NCBI GenBank assembly: GCA_018401695.1
Contig: JAGYKD010000002.1
Coordinates: 488,636 to 552,635, forward strand
DNA length: 64,000 bases
Direction of reading: 5' to 3'
Source: Flavobacteriales bacterium
Lineage (GTDB): Bacteria; Bacteroidota; Bacteroidia; CAIKAF01
Shown here: positions 32,570 through 41,098 of the stretch, one piece after another
Position numbering within the stretch: the first letter of the stretch is position 1
Layout of the letters: each line of letters begins with the position of its first letter
Notes under the pieces: generated by a model
Told to the model about the DNA's origin: nothing
Database searches by the model: none
What the model saw: only the letters and a program-made list of their open reading frames with translations
Made by a program: the position numbers and the translations under genes

Positions 32570-35077
32570 TTATTTTAGGTTTTTAATAAATGGTCTGAAA
32601 GCTTTTTCAAACTTTGGTAAATACTCAACGAAAAACTGGTTCATTCTCTCCCAATGGTTGTCGTTAAATAGGTTTACGTCTTGCAACTCAAATTTTACTC
32701 GACTCATTTTATTGTCTGCTAATTCTTCCCAATCTAAAGGGTTACCAAATACCGGTTCTATAGCTTCTTTGCTCTTCATTAATTTTTTGAAGTAGGCTTT
32801 GTTCTTGTCCTTACTCGATGTAGAAATGCCTAATTCAATTCGGATATGTGATTTTGTTATTATTAAAGTATAGGCTAAACCGCCTATTCCTGCTCCTGTA
32901 CTTAGCCAATGGTCTTTTGAAGGACTAACATTGTCAAACAGATTTGTATCACCTAAAAGCGGTAAAAGTTGTTGCCAATACTTTTTTCTAACGCTAAATC
33001 GGTTGGGTTCTGTTTTACTTTCTCCATTCGAAGAATACTTAATCAAAAGTTCATCTTCCAATTCAAACAAAACAAGTAGCTTTTTCAGAATTACAAATTT
33101 GGAGTTGCTGTCAATATTTGATTCGATATACCAACCATTCACAACTTCTTGTGCTGCTCTGAAATCCTTTGTTTCTCTGGTTATTTTGAAAACATCCTGA
33201 TTGCTGATAAGTAATTGTGTATTTTTCTCATAGAGCTTACGAATCACGTAAAAATACATTTGGGCAATCGTGTCTTCTTCGATTTTGGTGTTTTCAAAAA
33301 TGAAATACTCTAATTTTTTATATGTCGGGCTTTCAGCGTCAAAAATATTTTGCTCTTCCGATTCATCCGCATCAACTATTTCAATATCGGGTATCTCCCA
33401 AATCTTTAAGAAACGCTCATAAATTATATTCAGTCTTTCTTCATACTCGGCAACTGACCACTTATCTAATGACTTTAGGTAGGAATTGAGCCAAAGTCTG
33501 CTGTAATTATAGCCTTGCTCGTTTCCGTCAACATTCATTTCCTTTTTCTCCGTAAAGGATTTGTTGCTTAATGCTCCGTTATTGCCTGATAGTGTCAAGT
33601 TGGCAATAGTGTTTAGGTATTTCTCTTTGAACTGGAAATAATCATCAGGTGAAATATCGGTGTTCCAATTAACACTTGGATTTTTTGGAAAAATATGTTC
33701 AATCGTTATATGCTCATTATTGGTGTTTACATATTCCCGATTGTTGTAATTCTCCAACATCTCAAACAAATAGTTTCTGTTTTTGGGTTGAGTATTGTAA
33801 ATGTCTTTGTCTTTCAGGGCTGTTTTTAAATCTTCGTTGCTCGGAAACTTCGCACTTCCTTTTTTCTTTAATAATGCTTTTGCAATGCTTTCGTAATACT
33901 CTTCTGTATCAACTTCTGAGTAAAGTGTCATAAAGATTTTATTCAAAGCATTGGTTGGAAGCCCCACAATAAACCTTCTCCAAGCGTAGCTTTGAACCAA
34001 TTTTAAAACTTTCAATAAATCTTCTTTGCTCAATAAGCCGTTTTCTGCATCTTCAAATACCTGCAATAAAAAAGGATAGGCAACATTAATTTCCAAACGA
34101 TTGATGTATTCAAGCTCTTTCCGTATGCTTAAATCGGCAACAGTTGATGGATTTACGAACTTCTTGTAATGAATGGAAAGTGATTTTATATTTTCTAATT
34201 CCTGATGATACGCTTCATCTTTCTTGTTGGTATAAATGCTTTTAAACTCTGCGTAAACTTTGTTTTTGTTCGGAATTTTCTTATTTCTAAGTGTCAAGTA
34301 ATCACGAATAAATTCAGAAACCAAGGAGCTTTGCTTTACATAATCCCTGGCATTTTCTTCAATGGGACTCCAAATGGTTTCAAAAATTCGGTTTTGGTCT
34401 TTGGGTGGTAAGTCCATCAAAATGTAATTCCGAATCAGGTCTGATTGCGATAAGTCTAAACCTGTTGAATTTAAACTTTCAAAAATCCGTTGTGGGTCGT
34501 CTTTGTCACGCTCTAATGAAATTTCAACGAATATCAGGCGATTTAAACCCCTGAGGATGGTTTCAAAATTTTCTTCGGTGATGATGCTTCTGAAAAAGTT
34601 ATAGTTCTCGGTTACATTGGAGTAGGGCAATGAACTATTATCTGTCCCCAACAAAATAGCTTTGAACGCTACAGAATTGGCATCCGTTTGTTTCAGTTTT
34701 AATTTGCTCGATTCATTTTTTACATATTGGTTGGTCAAAAACATATTGTAAAGCCGTTCTGCATCCTGTGCATTTCCGCTATCTTTTGCAAAGCGATATA
34801 AGGCAACATACAAAATATTGATGGTTGTAAGTCGCTGTTGACCGTCTATGATCACCAACTCTTTTACTTCGCTGGTGCTATAGGTGCCTTCGTGAATAAA
34901 AACAATACTGCCAATAAAATGAGTGCCCCTGTTATCGGTTTCTACCGAAATGATGTCGTTCAAGAGTTCTTTGCACTCTGTATTTGTCCAATCATAATTT
35001 CGTTGGTAAACAGGTATGACAAACTGCACATTGGGAGCTTGCAAAAAATTATTTATTTGTAGTTCGTTGGCTTTCAT
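32570..35077 (-). CDS. DUF262/DUF1524/DUF4268 protein (GmrSD-like restriction nuclease)
   Basis: GmrSD-type enzymes are modification-dependent restriction nucleases. The DUF262 domain (ParB/sulfiredoxin-like NTPase) shows PVYQRNYDWTNTECKELLND and the IDGQQRLTT motif. The DUF1524 HNH nuclease shows ITIEHIFPKNPSVNW near residue 460. The C-terminal 140 residues match DUF4268 (DHWLSTGAGIGGLAYTLIITKSHIRIELGI). At 835 residues it is a fused S/D form. It ends the operon that starts with the type IIG-like enzyme; its start touches the stop of the BRO-N gene at 35077. Confidence 0.85.
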   Translation of the reverse strand: MKANELQINNFLQAPNVQFVIPVYQRNYDWTNTECKELLNDIISVETDNRGTHFIGSIVFIHEGTYSTSEVKELVIIDGQQRLTTINILYVALYRFAKDSGNAQDAERLYNMFLTNQYVKNESSKLKLKQTDANSVAFKAILLGTDNSSLPYSNVTENYNFFRSIITEENFETILRGLNRLIFVEISLERDKDDPQRIFESLNSTGLDLSQSDLIRNYILMDLPPKDQNRIFETIWSPIEENARDYVKQSSLVSEFIRDYLTLRNKKIPNKNKVYAEFKSIYTNKKDEAYHQELENIKSLSIHYKKFVNPSTVADLSIRKELEYINRLEINVAYPFLLQVFEDAENGLLSKEDLLKVLKLVQSYAWRRFIVGLPTNALNKIFMTLYSEVDTEEYYESIAKALLKKKGSAKFPSNEDLKTALKDKDIYNTQPKNRNYLFEMLENYNNREYVNTNNEHITIEHIFPKNPSVNWNTDISPDDYFQFKEKYLNTIANLTLSGNNGALSNKSFTEKKEMNVDGNEQGYNYSRLWLNSYLKSLDKWSVAEYEERLNIIYERFLKIWEIPDIEIVDADESEEQNIFDAESPTYKKLEYFIFENTKIEEDTIAQMYFYVIRKLYEKNTQLLISNQDVFKITRETKDFRAAQEVVNGWYIESNIDSNSKFVILKKLLVLFELEDELLIKYSSNGESKTEPNRFSVRKKYWQQLLPLLGDTNLFDNVSPSKDHWLSTGAGIGGLAYTLIITKSHIRIELGISTSSKDKNKAYFKKLMKSKEAIEPVFGNPLDWEELADNKMSRVKFELQDVNLFNDNHWERMNQFFVEYLPKFEKAFRPFIKNLK

Positions 35078-35937
35078 TATTTGTTCTTTCTCTTTTTGCT
35101 AGAGGGACTGCTATCAGGTAATACTTTCAAAGCATCTTTAGCATTTAGCGATGTTACAACCTTTTTACCCGTTTTCGCCTCCAGTTCCAGCCTTGCTACC
35201 TTGGCAACATTACCACCTTGTTTGGCTACTTTTTTACTCTCTTCAAAATCTTTGGGGTTGGTTGCGGCTGATATATCCTTGGTAGATGCTTCTGCAAGCA
35301 TATTCAAAATCAACTCGGTATTGGTCATATTATCCCGAAGATTTTCTTTTTTCAATCCCTTCAACACTTTGTATTCTTTGGTGGATTTTTCGCTCCAGGC
35401 TTTTGTGATAATATCTGTAAGCGTGGCAAATTGGACGCCTTCTTTCAGTCCTCGCTTCTTCCACTCGTCAGTAAGCTCTTTGCGTATTTCAATACTCTTC
35501 AGCCGTTGGTTGATCCAATTTTCTGAATACCCTAGTTTCAGGTATTGCTCCAATGCCCGATCGATACTCAATTCAGGATCCTGCATTTCGTCCAACCGTT
35601 CAGCAGCTACTTGTGCCAGCCATAGTTTAAAGGGTTCTGCTTTGGGTGATGGAATGGATTGAATTAAGCGAAAAAGTTGTTCGGTATCAGCAACATCGGT
35701 CATTCGCATTTTGCCATCAGCAGCCAACATTTTCAAACCGTGACAATTCGTCACGGTTTCGTTTCCTTCCGCTTTTAGCCGTTGTTTCAGCTTTCGCCAA
35801 TAGGCATTAGGGTCAACACTTTCGGTAAGGATACTAACCACATCAATAATGGAAATAAACCATTTCTCTTGCTCGGCATCCCAAACGGTGCGCACTTGCT
35901 TTTCTTCGAATAATTTGATGGCGGTTTCTTTGGTCAT
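35077..35937 (-). CDS. BRO-N domain protein (phage antirepressor-like)
   Basis: The 286-residue protein begins with a BRO-N domain (TVWDAEQEKWFISIIDVVSILTESVDPNAYWRKLKQRL) and continues with a helical region found in chromosomal BRO-N proteins (PELSIDRALEQYLKLGYSENWINQRLKSIEIRKELTDEWKKRG). The C-terminus is basic (SSKKRKNK). In phages BRO-N proteins act as DNA-binding antirepressors. Between a restriction enzyme and a GmrSD-like nuclease it may regulate or sense, but this is not shown. Confidence 0.8.
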   Translation of the reverse strand: MTKETAIKLFEEKQVRTVWDAEQEKWFISIIDVVSILTESVDPNAYWRKLKQRLKAEGNETVTNCHGLKMLAADGKMRMTDVADTEQLFRLIQSIPSPKAEPFKLWLAQVAAERLDEMQDPELSIDRALEQYLKLGYSENWINQRLKSIEIRKELTDEWKKRGLKEGVQFATLTDIITKAWSEKSTKEYKVLKGLKKENLRDNMTNTELILNMLAEASTKDISAATNPKDFEESKKVAKQGGNVAKVARLELEAKTGKKVVTSLNAKDALKVLPDSSPSSKKRKNK

Positions 35938-35948
35938 TGGCTATGATG

Positions 35949-38900
35949 TTATGCGTTTTCAATGATTTTAATTTCTTCTTCCGTCAACTCGTAAAGTTGG
36001 TAAACCAATTGGTCGATTTGGTATTCTAAGTTTACTGTGTCTGCTGTCGGGTCTTGTTTTTTGACTTCAATTATATTAGTTATGGATTGAATTAAATTTT
36101 CATCTTCAATCAGAATTGGATTGAAAGGCAATTTAAGCAAATGAATGATTTTAGTTTCAACAAATGTATTTCCGATTGAAGGGGCAATGATTTTTCGAAT
36201 ATAGTAATTTGCAAATTTTGAGTTAAGCAACCCTAATATTGGTAATAGACTAACATAACTATTGTGACTATAATCTTTGAATTGAATAGAGAAAAAATTG
36301 TTTGAAGCATAATTTGCTTCATCAATAAAAGCTTTAAATGGATTGCCTGTTCTAGTTAAATAGATTTTCGGTTGATTAAAGATGTTTTCATCTCTCAAAG
36401 AGGCGTACTCTCCATTTGATTTATCAATTATACTTTCTCTGTAATCAACAAACCACCCCGACCTTTGAGAAATATAATTCTCAATTTTATCACCACCTCT
36501 ACCTCCAAGAAACATAGGTTTTTCATTTCCTGAGACTTTTTCTTTTTTGAATAGCTTTTCCCTAATATTACCTGAGTGGATACCTTCATGGCATTGGAGA
36601 AATTCATTTAAAGTATTAAAAGACCTTAGCTTATTAAGGATAGCTATATGACTTGAGCTCAAAAGTATATTGTAAGTATAATCATATTCTTTTAGAATAA
36701 AATTTTCTTTTTTTATAGATTCTTTATTTTCAATTACTTTTGAGTTTCTGTAGAATCTTGTATAAATATTGGCAACTTCAGTATTAGACGTTTTATCAAT
36801 AAATAAAGTACAGACATCATGCTCTACATCTAAAAAAGGTCTAACAATATCAGGTATTGCGGTATTTTGATACCAAGACAAATTATAAAGACTTTTAGAA
36901 CAGAGTGTTCTTGTTTTTTCGAAGTCTTTAACTAAAATACTATCAGGCAAAATCTGTGTAATTAATGAGTGCCCAATTTGAAAAGAAAGACCTATAAAAT
37001 ATGCATATGTATTTGGTGTTGAACTATCAATTTTATCATACTTTACCTTAAAGTACTTTTTTTGCTCTTTTGTTAATGAAGCACCCCAAGGCGGATTCCC
37101 AATCACCACATCAAATCCAACAAAATCGCCTTCATCATTCAGGACTTCAGGAAACTCAAAACGCCATTCAAAAGCATTTTCAAAAATTTTGTTGGCTTTT
37201 ATTTCTTCTATTTCAGCTTCTAACTTTTTGGTGTCTTTGGTCAGCTTTGCCACTCTTTTGTTCCAAGCGGCTTTTTCCTTTTTGCTCATTTCAAAAAGCT
37301 GCTGTTGTTGGGTCATCTGAAAAAGTTCGCCCGAGAGTTTGCGAAGCCTTTTCACTTTTGGGTCGTTCAACGATATTTCACTTCTGAAATCCGATTTAAT
37401 GTCGGCAATCAGCCGTTCCATTTCTCTTTTCTGTTCCTTGCTTTCCGCATTTCGGTAGGTGTCAACGGCTATTCGGTAGCTGTCAATCGTCCACTTGCTT
37501 TTTTTCAAGGCTTGTTTAAGGTCGGCATCAATGTCAAAACGGCTCACCAAAGAGTTTCCGCATTTTATATTGATATCAATGTTTGGAAGTGTTTCGAGTT
37601 CGGTGGCGTTTTTGTAATAGGCATTTTTCAATAGCTCAATCCATAAACGCAAACGACAAATTTTAACAGAGTTCGGATTGATATCCACACCGAAAAGGCA
37701 ACTTTCAATGATGGTTTGTTTCTCGTGAAAGAGAGTTTCCTGAATACGTTGACTTTCCTTGCTCTTGGGATTGTAGTCAAAAAGTTCTCCTTCTTCGTCT
37801 GTTACAATGAGTTCATCATTTACCACTTCCACCTGATATTCTTTCAGGCGTTTGCCGTCTCGGTCTTGCAGAATTTTCAAGTCATTTTTAACCGCAATCA
37901 TTTCATTGAGGGCAGAAACTAAAAAGTGTCCTGAACCAACGGCAGGGTCGCAGATTTTCAGACTGTTTACAATCTCGTTGGCTTCTTTGGCGTCTTCAAT
38001 TTTGTTGTAAAGTTCATCAAGGTCTTTGCATTTCCAATTCTTGGTTTCATTGAATTTCTGAACAACCGCTTTGCGAATGGTTTCACGGCACATATACATT
38101 GTGATGAAACCCGGAGTGAAAAACGAACCGTCTTTGTAGCCGTTGATTTTCTCGAATATTAACCCAAGTACAGAAGCATTGATGAGTGATTTATTTTCTT
38201 CCTGAATTTCTTCCGAGCCTTCACTGCTGAAATCGTAAGCATTGAGAAATTCAAACAGGTATTGGAGCGTGGTTAAACTTCCTGTTCTCTTCTTTCCTTG
38301 CTCATTTTTCAGCACGGTTGAAGAAATGATAGGAATGGTTTTATCATCTCTCAGGTTACTGATAAAAATAGTGTTCTGTTCAATTTCGGTAGGCTCAAAA
38401 AGTGAAGAATTGAGATAGGGAACTTTTTCAAAGACTTTGATTACGTCTTCATTTCGCTCGTCATATTTTCGTGCCAATACCTGAAAAAATAAACTATTCA
38501 GGTCGTCATAGTTTTTAATCTTGTCAAGATTTAGAAACGAATACGATTTATCGCCTTTGTGATAGGTGATAAGTTGGGCTTCCATCAATTTCAAAAACAG
38601 GATTCTGTTAATCCAAGTGATGGAGAGTTCAAGACCTACATTGAAAAGTCTTTCTTGTTGAGTGCTTCCATAGTGGCTTGGTCGGTCTAAGCGCCTGATT
38701 TTATCTAAACTGTCAAGTTGAATTATGGCATCTTCTAAAATGCTTCCTGTATTTCGTTCACCTTCTTTATTCCTTTCAATAAGTTTTTTGCTACCTTCTT
38801 TGGTTTCCGTCAAACCGATAATGTGCAACAACTCGCTATAAAAGCGTTTGTCAAGACTGTTGCTATCGTTGGTAAAAGGAAGTTTTAAAAGATGTTCGGG

Positions 38901-39593
38901 AGAAAGTAACTTGAAAAGAGCTATTAGTTTATTGTCGTCCGCTTTATCATCATTCCGAAGTGGCTTTTGATAATCCTGTAAATTGAAGTAGGTAAATTCA
39001 ATTTCAGTTTTAATGTCTGCGATAAATGGCTCGGCAATTTGCTTGTAGAAAAAATCCGTTTTGGTGTCCGCTAATCTTCCGCCTTCAAAGTCATTGAATT
39101 GTTTTACAAGCTTTTTGTTTTGGGCAAAAAGTCTGTCGAAAGTAGTTGCATCAAAAATGAACCATTCATTGATGTTTGTAATAATCAGATGTTTGGTTTC
39201 AAGGTTGTTGTGCGTGATTCTCTCTCGTAAGTAGTAAAGCACCAATTCCTGAAAAGCTTTTGCGTTCAGCTTGTCAGTCGAAACCATTTCACTTTTGTTG
39301 GTCGGTTTCTTTGCTTCTATGATTACTCCAACCGTACTTTTTGCTTTGTCTCCATTATGAATTACAAGGTCGTTTCTTCCTTTGGTGTTAATAAAATGGT
39401 TTGGGTCGTAATAGGTCTTTTTCAGAAAGTCAATGACAAGGTTTTTATGAAACTCTTCGGATTCGGTGTCATTTGTTCTGTCGAGTAGTTGGATGAGATT
39501 GGTCTTGAAACCTTCGATTTCTGTCCTGTTTGGTTTTACTTTCAAAAAGGCTTTGTTCAGTGCCTTTCTAGGTTTCAGTCTATTTATCTCCAT
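35949..39593 (-). CDS. Type IIG-like restriction-modification enzyme (Eco57I family)
   Basis: Single-chain enzyme of 1214 residues with a nuclease region near the N-terminus (NDLVIHNGDKAKSTVGVIIEAKKP, fitting PD-(D/E)XK with Asp and Glu-Ala-Lys). A helical linker follows. The gamma-class N6-adenine methylase has motif I CDPAVGSGHFLVSAL and motif IV VVIGNPPWGASL. The C-terminal 300 residues should be the target-recognition domain. It is the first gene of a three-gene unit with BRO-N and GmrSD-like proteins, a combination expected to cover unmodified and modified foreign DNA. Confidence 0.87.
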   Translation of the reverse strand: MEINRLKPRKALNKAFLKVKPNRTEIEGFKTNLIQLLDRTNDTESEEFHKNLVIDFLKKTYYDPNHFINTKGRNDLVIHNGDKAKSTVGVIIEAKKPTNKSEMVSTDKLNAKAFQELVLYYLRERITHNNLETKHLIITNINEWFIFDATTFDRLFAQNKKLVKQFNDFEGGRLADTKTDFFYKQIAEPFIADIKTEIEFTYFNLQDYQKPLRNDDKADDNKLIALFKLLSPEHLLKLPFTNDSNSLDKRFYSELLHIIGLTETKEGSKKLIERNKEGERNTGSILEDAIIQLDSLDKIRRLDRPSHYGSTQQERLFNVGLELSITWINRILFLKLMEAQLITYHKGDKSYSFLNLDKIKNYDDLNSLFFQVLARKYDERNEDVIKVFEKVPYLNSSLFEPTEIEQNTIFISNLRDDKTIPIISSTVLKNEQGKKRTGSLTTLQYLFEFLNAYDFSSEGSEEIQEENKSLINASVLGLIFEKINGYKDGSFFTPGFITMYMCRETIRKAVVQKFNETKNWKCKDLDELYNKIEDAKEANEIVNSLKICDPAVGSGHFLVSALNEMIAVKNDLKILQDRDGKRLKEYQVEVVNDELIVTDEEGELFDYNPKSKESQRIQETLFHEKQTIIESCLFGVDINPNSVKICRLRLWIELLKNAYYKNATELETLPNIDINIKCGNSLVSRFDIDADLKQALKKSKWTIDSYRIAVDTYRNAESKEQKREMERLIADIKSDFRSEISLNDPKVKRLRKLSGELFQMTQQQQLFEMSKKEKAAWNKRVAKLTKDTKKLEAEIEEIKANKIFENAFEWRFEFPEVLNDEGDFVGFDVVIGNPPWGASLTKEQKKYFKVKYDKIDSSTPNTYAYFIGLSFQIGHSLITQILPDSILVKDFEKTRTLCSKSLYNLSWYQNTAIPDIVRPFLDVEHDVCTLFIDKTSNTEVANIYTRFYRNSKVIENKESIKKENFILKEYDYTYNILLSSSHIAILNKLRSFNTLNEFLQCHEGIHSGNIREKLFKKEKVSGNEKPMFLGGRGGDKIENYISQRSGWFVDYRESIIDKSNGEYASLRDENIFNQPKIYLTRTGNPFKAFIDEANYASNNFFSIQFKDYSHNSYVSLLPILGLLNSKFANYYIRKIIAPSIGNTFVETKIIHLLKLPFNPILIEDENLIQSITNIIEVKKQDPTADTVNLEYQIDQLVYQLYELTEEEIKIIENA

Positions 39594-39668
39594 TTACTCT
39601 ATGTCTTTCTTTTTTCTCGGTTAATTTACCTTTTTCTGTTCGTTATTCCGTCCGAGCGATGGCAAAAA

Positions 39669-39728
39669 ACAGGCTCTTTTGGTTTTTCAGCGTTGGCACT
39701 GCGTGTCGGCAAAACCAAATGTGCCTGT
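39669..39728. repeat. Long palindrome upstream of the type IIG-like gene
   Basis: The arms ACAGGC-TCT-TTTGGTTTT (39669-39686) and AAAACCAAA-TGT-GCCTGT (39711-39728) pair in 15 positions with one 3-nt internal loop. The 24-nt loop holds AGCGTTGGCACTGCGTGTCGG, related to the motif at 32548-32567. No integron-type R boxes are recognised at consistent distances. Confidence 0.65.
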
Positions 39729-39860
39729 TTGTGCGGTGGGCTTTTTATATGTTGCCCAACTTACTTATAGACGTACCAAATGGCACTCCATCCCACAAAC
39801 GCTTGTATGGATAGGTAACCTTTATGCTCATTATTCATTACACTAAAATAGCCAAATTCG

Positions 39861-40018
39861 CTACAAATCATAGAATGGACTCCGAATTTGTTCCAGCGCA
39901 CGTCTGCTGAGGTGGGTGTAGATCTCAGTGGCACGTGAACTCTTGTGTCCTAGCAATTCCTGAATGTACCGTAAATCGGTGCGTGCCTCAAGCAAGTAGG
40001 TTGCGTAGCCGCGTCTCC
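39861..40018 (-). pseudogene. Tyrosine recombinase (integrase) C-terminal remnant
   Basis: Read on the minus strand, about 50 codons translate to RGYATYLLEARTDLRYIQELLGHK, then SSRATEIYTHLSRRALEQI and a stop (TAG, 39861-39863). This is the end of a phage-type integrase, with the LLGHKSS box and the nucleophilic Tyr in EIYTHLS. The sequence upstream of about 40018 loses similarity abruptly, so the rest of the gene is gone. It marks the right side of the island that begins at tRNA-Asp. Confidence 0.75.
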
Positions 40019-40029
40019 CCGAAAGAGGC

Positions 40030-40280
40030 GCTGCTTTGTAGTTGATTGATGCTTAGCCTGCTGTATCATCGCAGGCTACCCGCAGTTGAAACCCTGCTCC
40101 CGGAATTCCCACACGGAGCTTAAGCGCCCCGGCGCAGGCCAATTAGCCTGCCGATGTGGGCTGCTCAGCCGCTGCGGGGGCAAGAGCGACCAGAGGAAGC
40201 TCCTTGCCTCCGCTTAGCGGCGTAGCTGGCCCACAAGGCAGCTAATGGCCGGAGACGGATAAGGCGCCCAAAAAAAACTT
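40030..40280. repeat. GC-rich structured intergenic element
   Basis: No gene is seen. The stretch is strongly GC-rich compared with the preceding defence genes. It contains several inverted pairs (AGCCTGC/GCAGGCT, GCTTAGCGGC/GCCGCT) and ends GGCGCCCAAAAAAAA, the mirror of the TTTTGGGCG start seen in the 149-bp repeats. It appears to be a diverged or different member of the same element class. Confidence 0.45.
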
Positions 40281-40356
40281 TATAATCGTCGGAGGCTAAG
40301 GTTGGCGCGGGGGGTGCTTTTTTGAATTACCCCCCCATCAAAGGGGGGGAGGGGGG

Positions 40357-40729
40357 CTTTCCGGCCAATGCACGCACAAAAAAGTAGATATCGAGGGTCT
40401 TTCCAGGCAATGCACTGGCCAAAAAGAGGAAATCGAGGAGCTTTTCGGACAATACACTGGCAAAAAAGAGGAAATCGAGGAGCTTTTCGGACAATACACT
40501 GGCAAAAAAGAGGAAATTGAGGGGCTTTTCGGACAATACACGGGCAAAAAGGAGGAAATCGAGGCACATTTCGGGCAATGCACTGGCAAAAAAGAGGAAA
40601 TCGAGAGGCTTTTCGGACAATACACTGGCAAAAAAGAGGAAATCAAGGCACATTTCGGGCAATGCACTAGCCAAAAAGAGGAAATCGAGGGGCTTTTCGG
40701 ACAATGCGCCGGCAAAAAAGAGGTTTTAG
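40357..40729. repeat. 42-bp minisatellite, nine units
   Basis: Unit starts are at 40357, 40399, 40441, 40483, 40525, 40567, 40609, 40651 and 40693, strictly 42 bp apart. Two subtypes alternate in part: CTTTTCGGACAATACACTGG and CATTTCGGGCAATGCACTGG, both followed by CAAAAAAGAGGAAATCGAGG. Since 42 is a multiple of 3, reading frames on both strands stay open. On the plus strand one frame reads LFGQYTGKKEEIEE repeats but has no start codon. No spacers are present, so this is not CRISPR. Confidence 0.93.
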
Positions 40730-40747
40730 TTTATCTTTTAAGGCGGT

Positions 40748-40895
40748 GTGCCGGGATTTGAAGGAAGGCATTTGCCTTTTTTTGCAAGTAAATTGTGTTT
40801 TGGAGGGCTTTAGTTGTGCTTATAAGCGAATGCGTTGTGTAATGGAGGGCGTGATTTGTTTCTTTTGTGCATTGCCTTGTGTTTCAGAGTGGGCA
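40748..40895. repeat. Degenerate second repeat series, about 42-45 bp period
   Basis: Directly after the minisatellite, GTGTGCCGGGATTTGAAGG, TTGTGTTTTGGAGGGC, GCGTTGTGTAATGGAGGGC and CTTGTGTTTCAGAG recur at 42-45 bp intervals. The translated frame places a Cys every 14-15 residues. The similarity between units is weak, and the shared period with the neighbouring minisatellite is the main reason to note it. Confidence 0.4.
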
Positions 40896-41067
40896 ATTTG
40901 AGACCGTTGAGGGCAGGCTATGCCGGCGGTGAAGCGTCAGGAGGTCCTCATTTACCATCCCGTTTTTCGGGAAAGCCACCACAGGCCGCCACGAAACGCC
41001 GGGTGCAAGGGAGGCCACAGGCCAATGCCGGATAAATTCCATGCACACTCCTTGGAACCGGCCCCCC

Positions 41068-41093
41068 AAAAAAAAGCCACCCGAAGGTGGCTT
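41068..41093 (-). terminator. Intrinsic terminator of the pyrimidine-degradation operon
   Basis: On the minus strand the stem AAGCCACC/GGTGGCTT with a TTCG tetraloop is followed by a run of eight Ts. It begins 6 bases after the preA stop codon. Confidence 0.85.
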
Positions 41094-41098
41094 GCCAT

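Noticed and set aside
39620-39785. Integron attC site
   Set aside because: GCCCAAC is present at 39769-39775, but a matching partner box is missing at the other side and no integron integrase is in the window. Kept only as a palindrome.
40327-40715. Two overlapping minus-strand frames of 125 codons with repeated PKSPSISSFLPVHC-like units
   Set aside because: They arise because the 42-bp repeat keeps all frames open. They lack family similarity and signal features, and two overlapping frames cannot both be genes.
40357-40729. CRISPR-like array
   Set aside because: The units are contiguous 42-bp repeats without unique spacers, and no cas genes are nearby.
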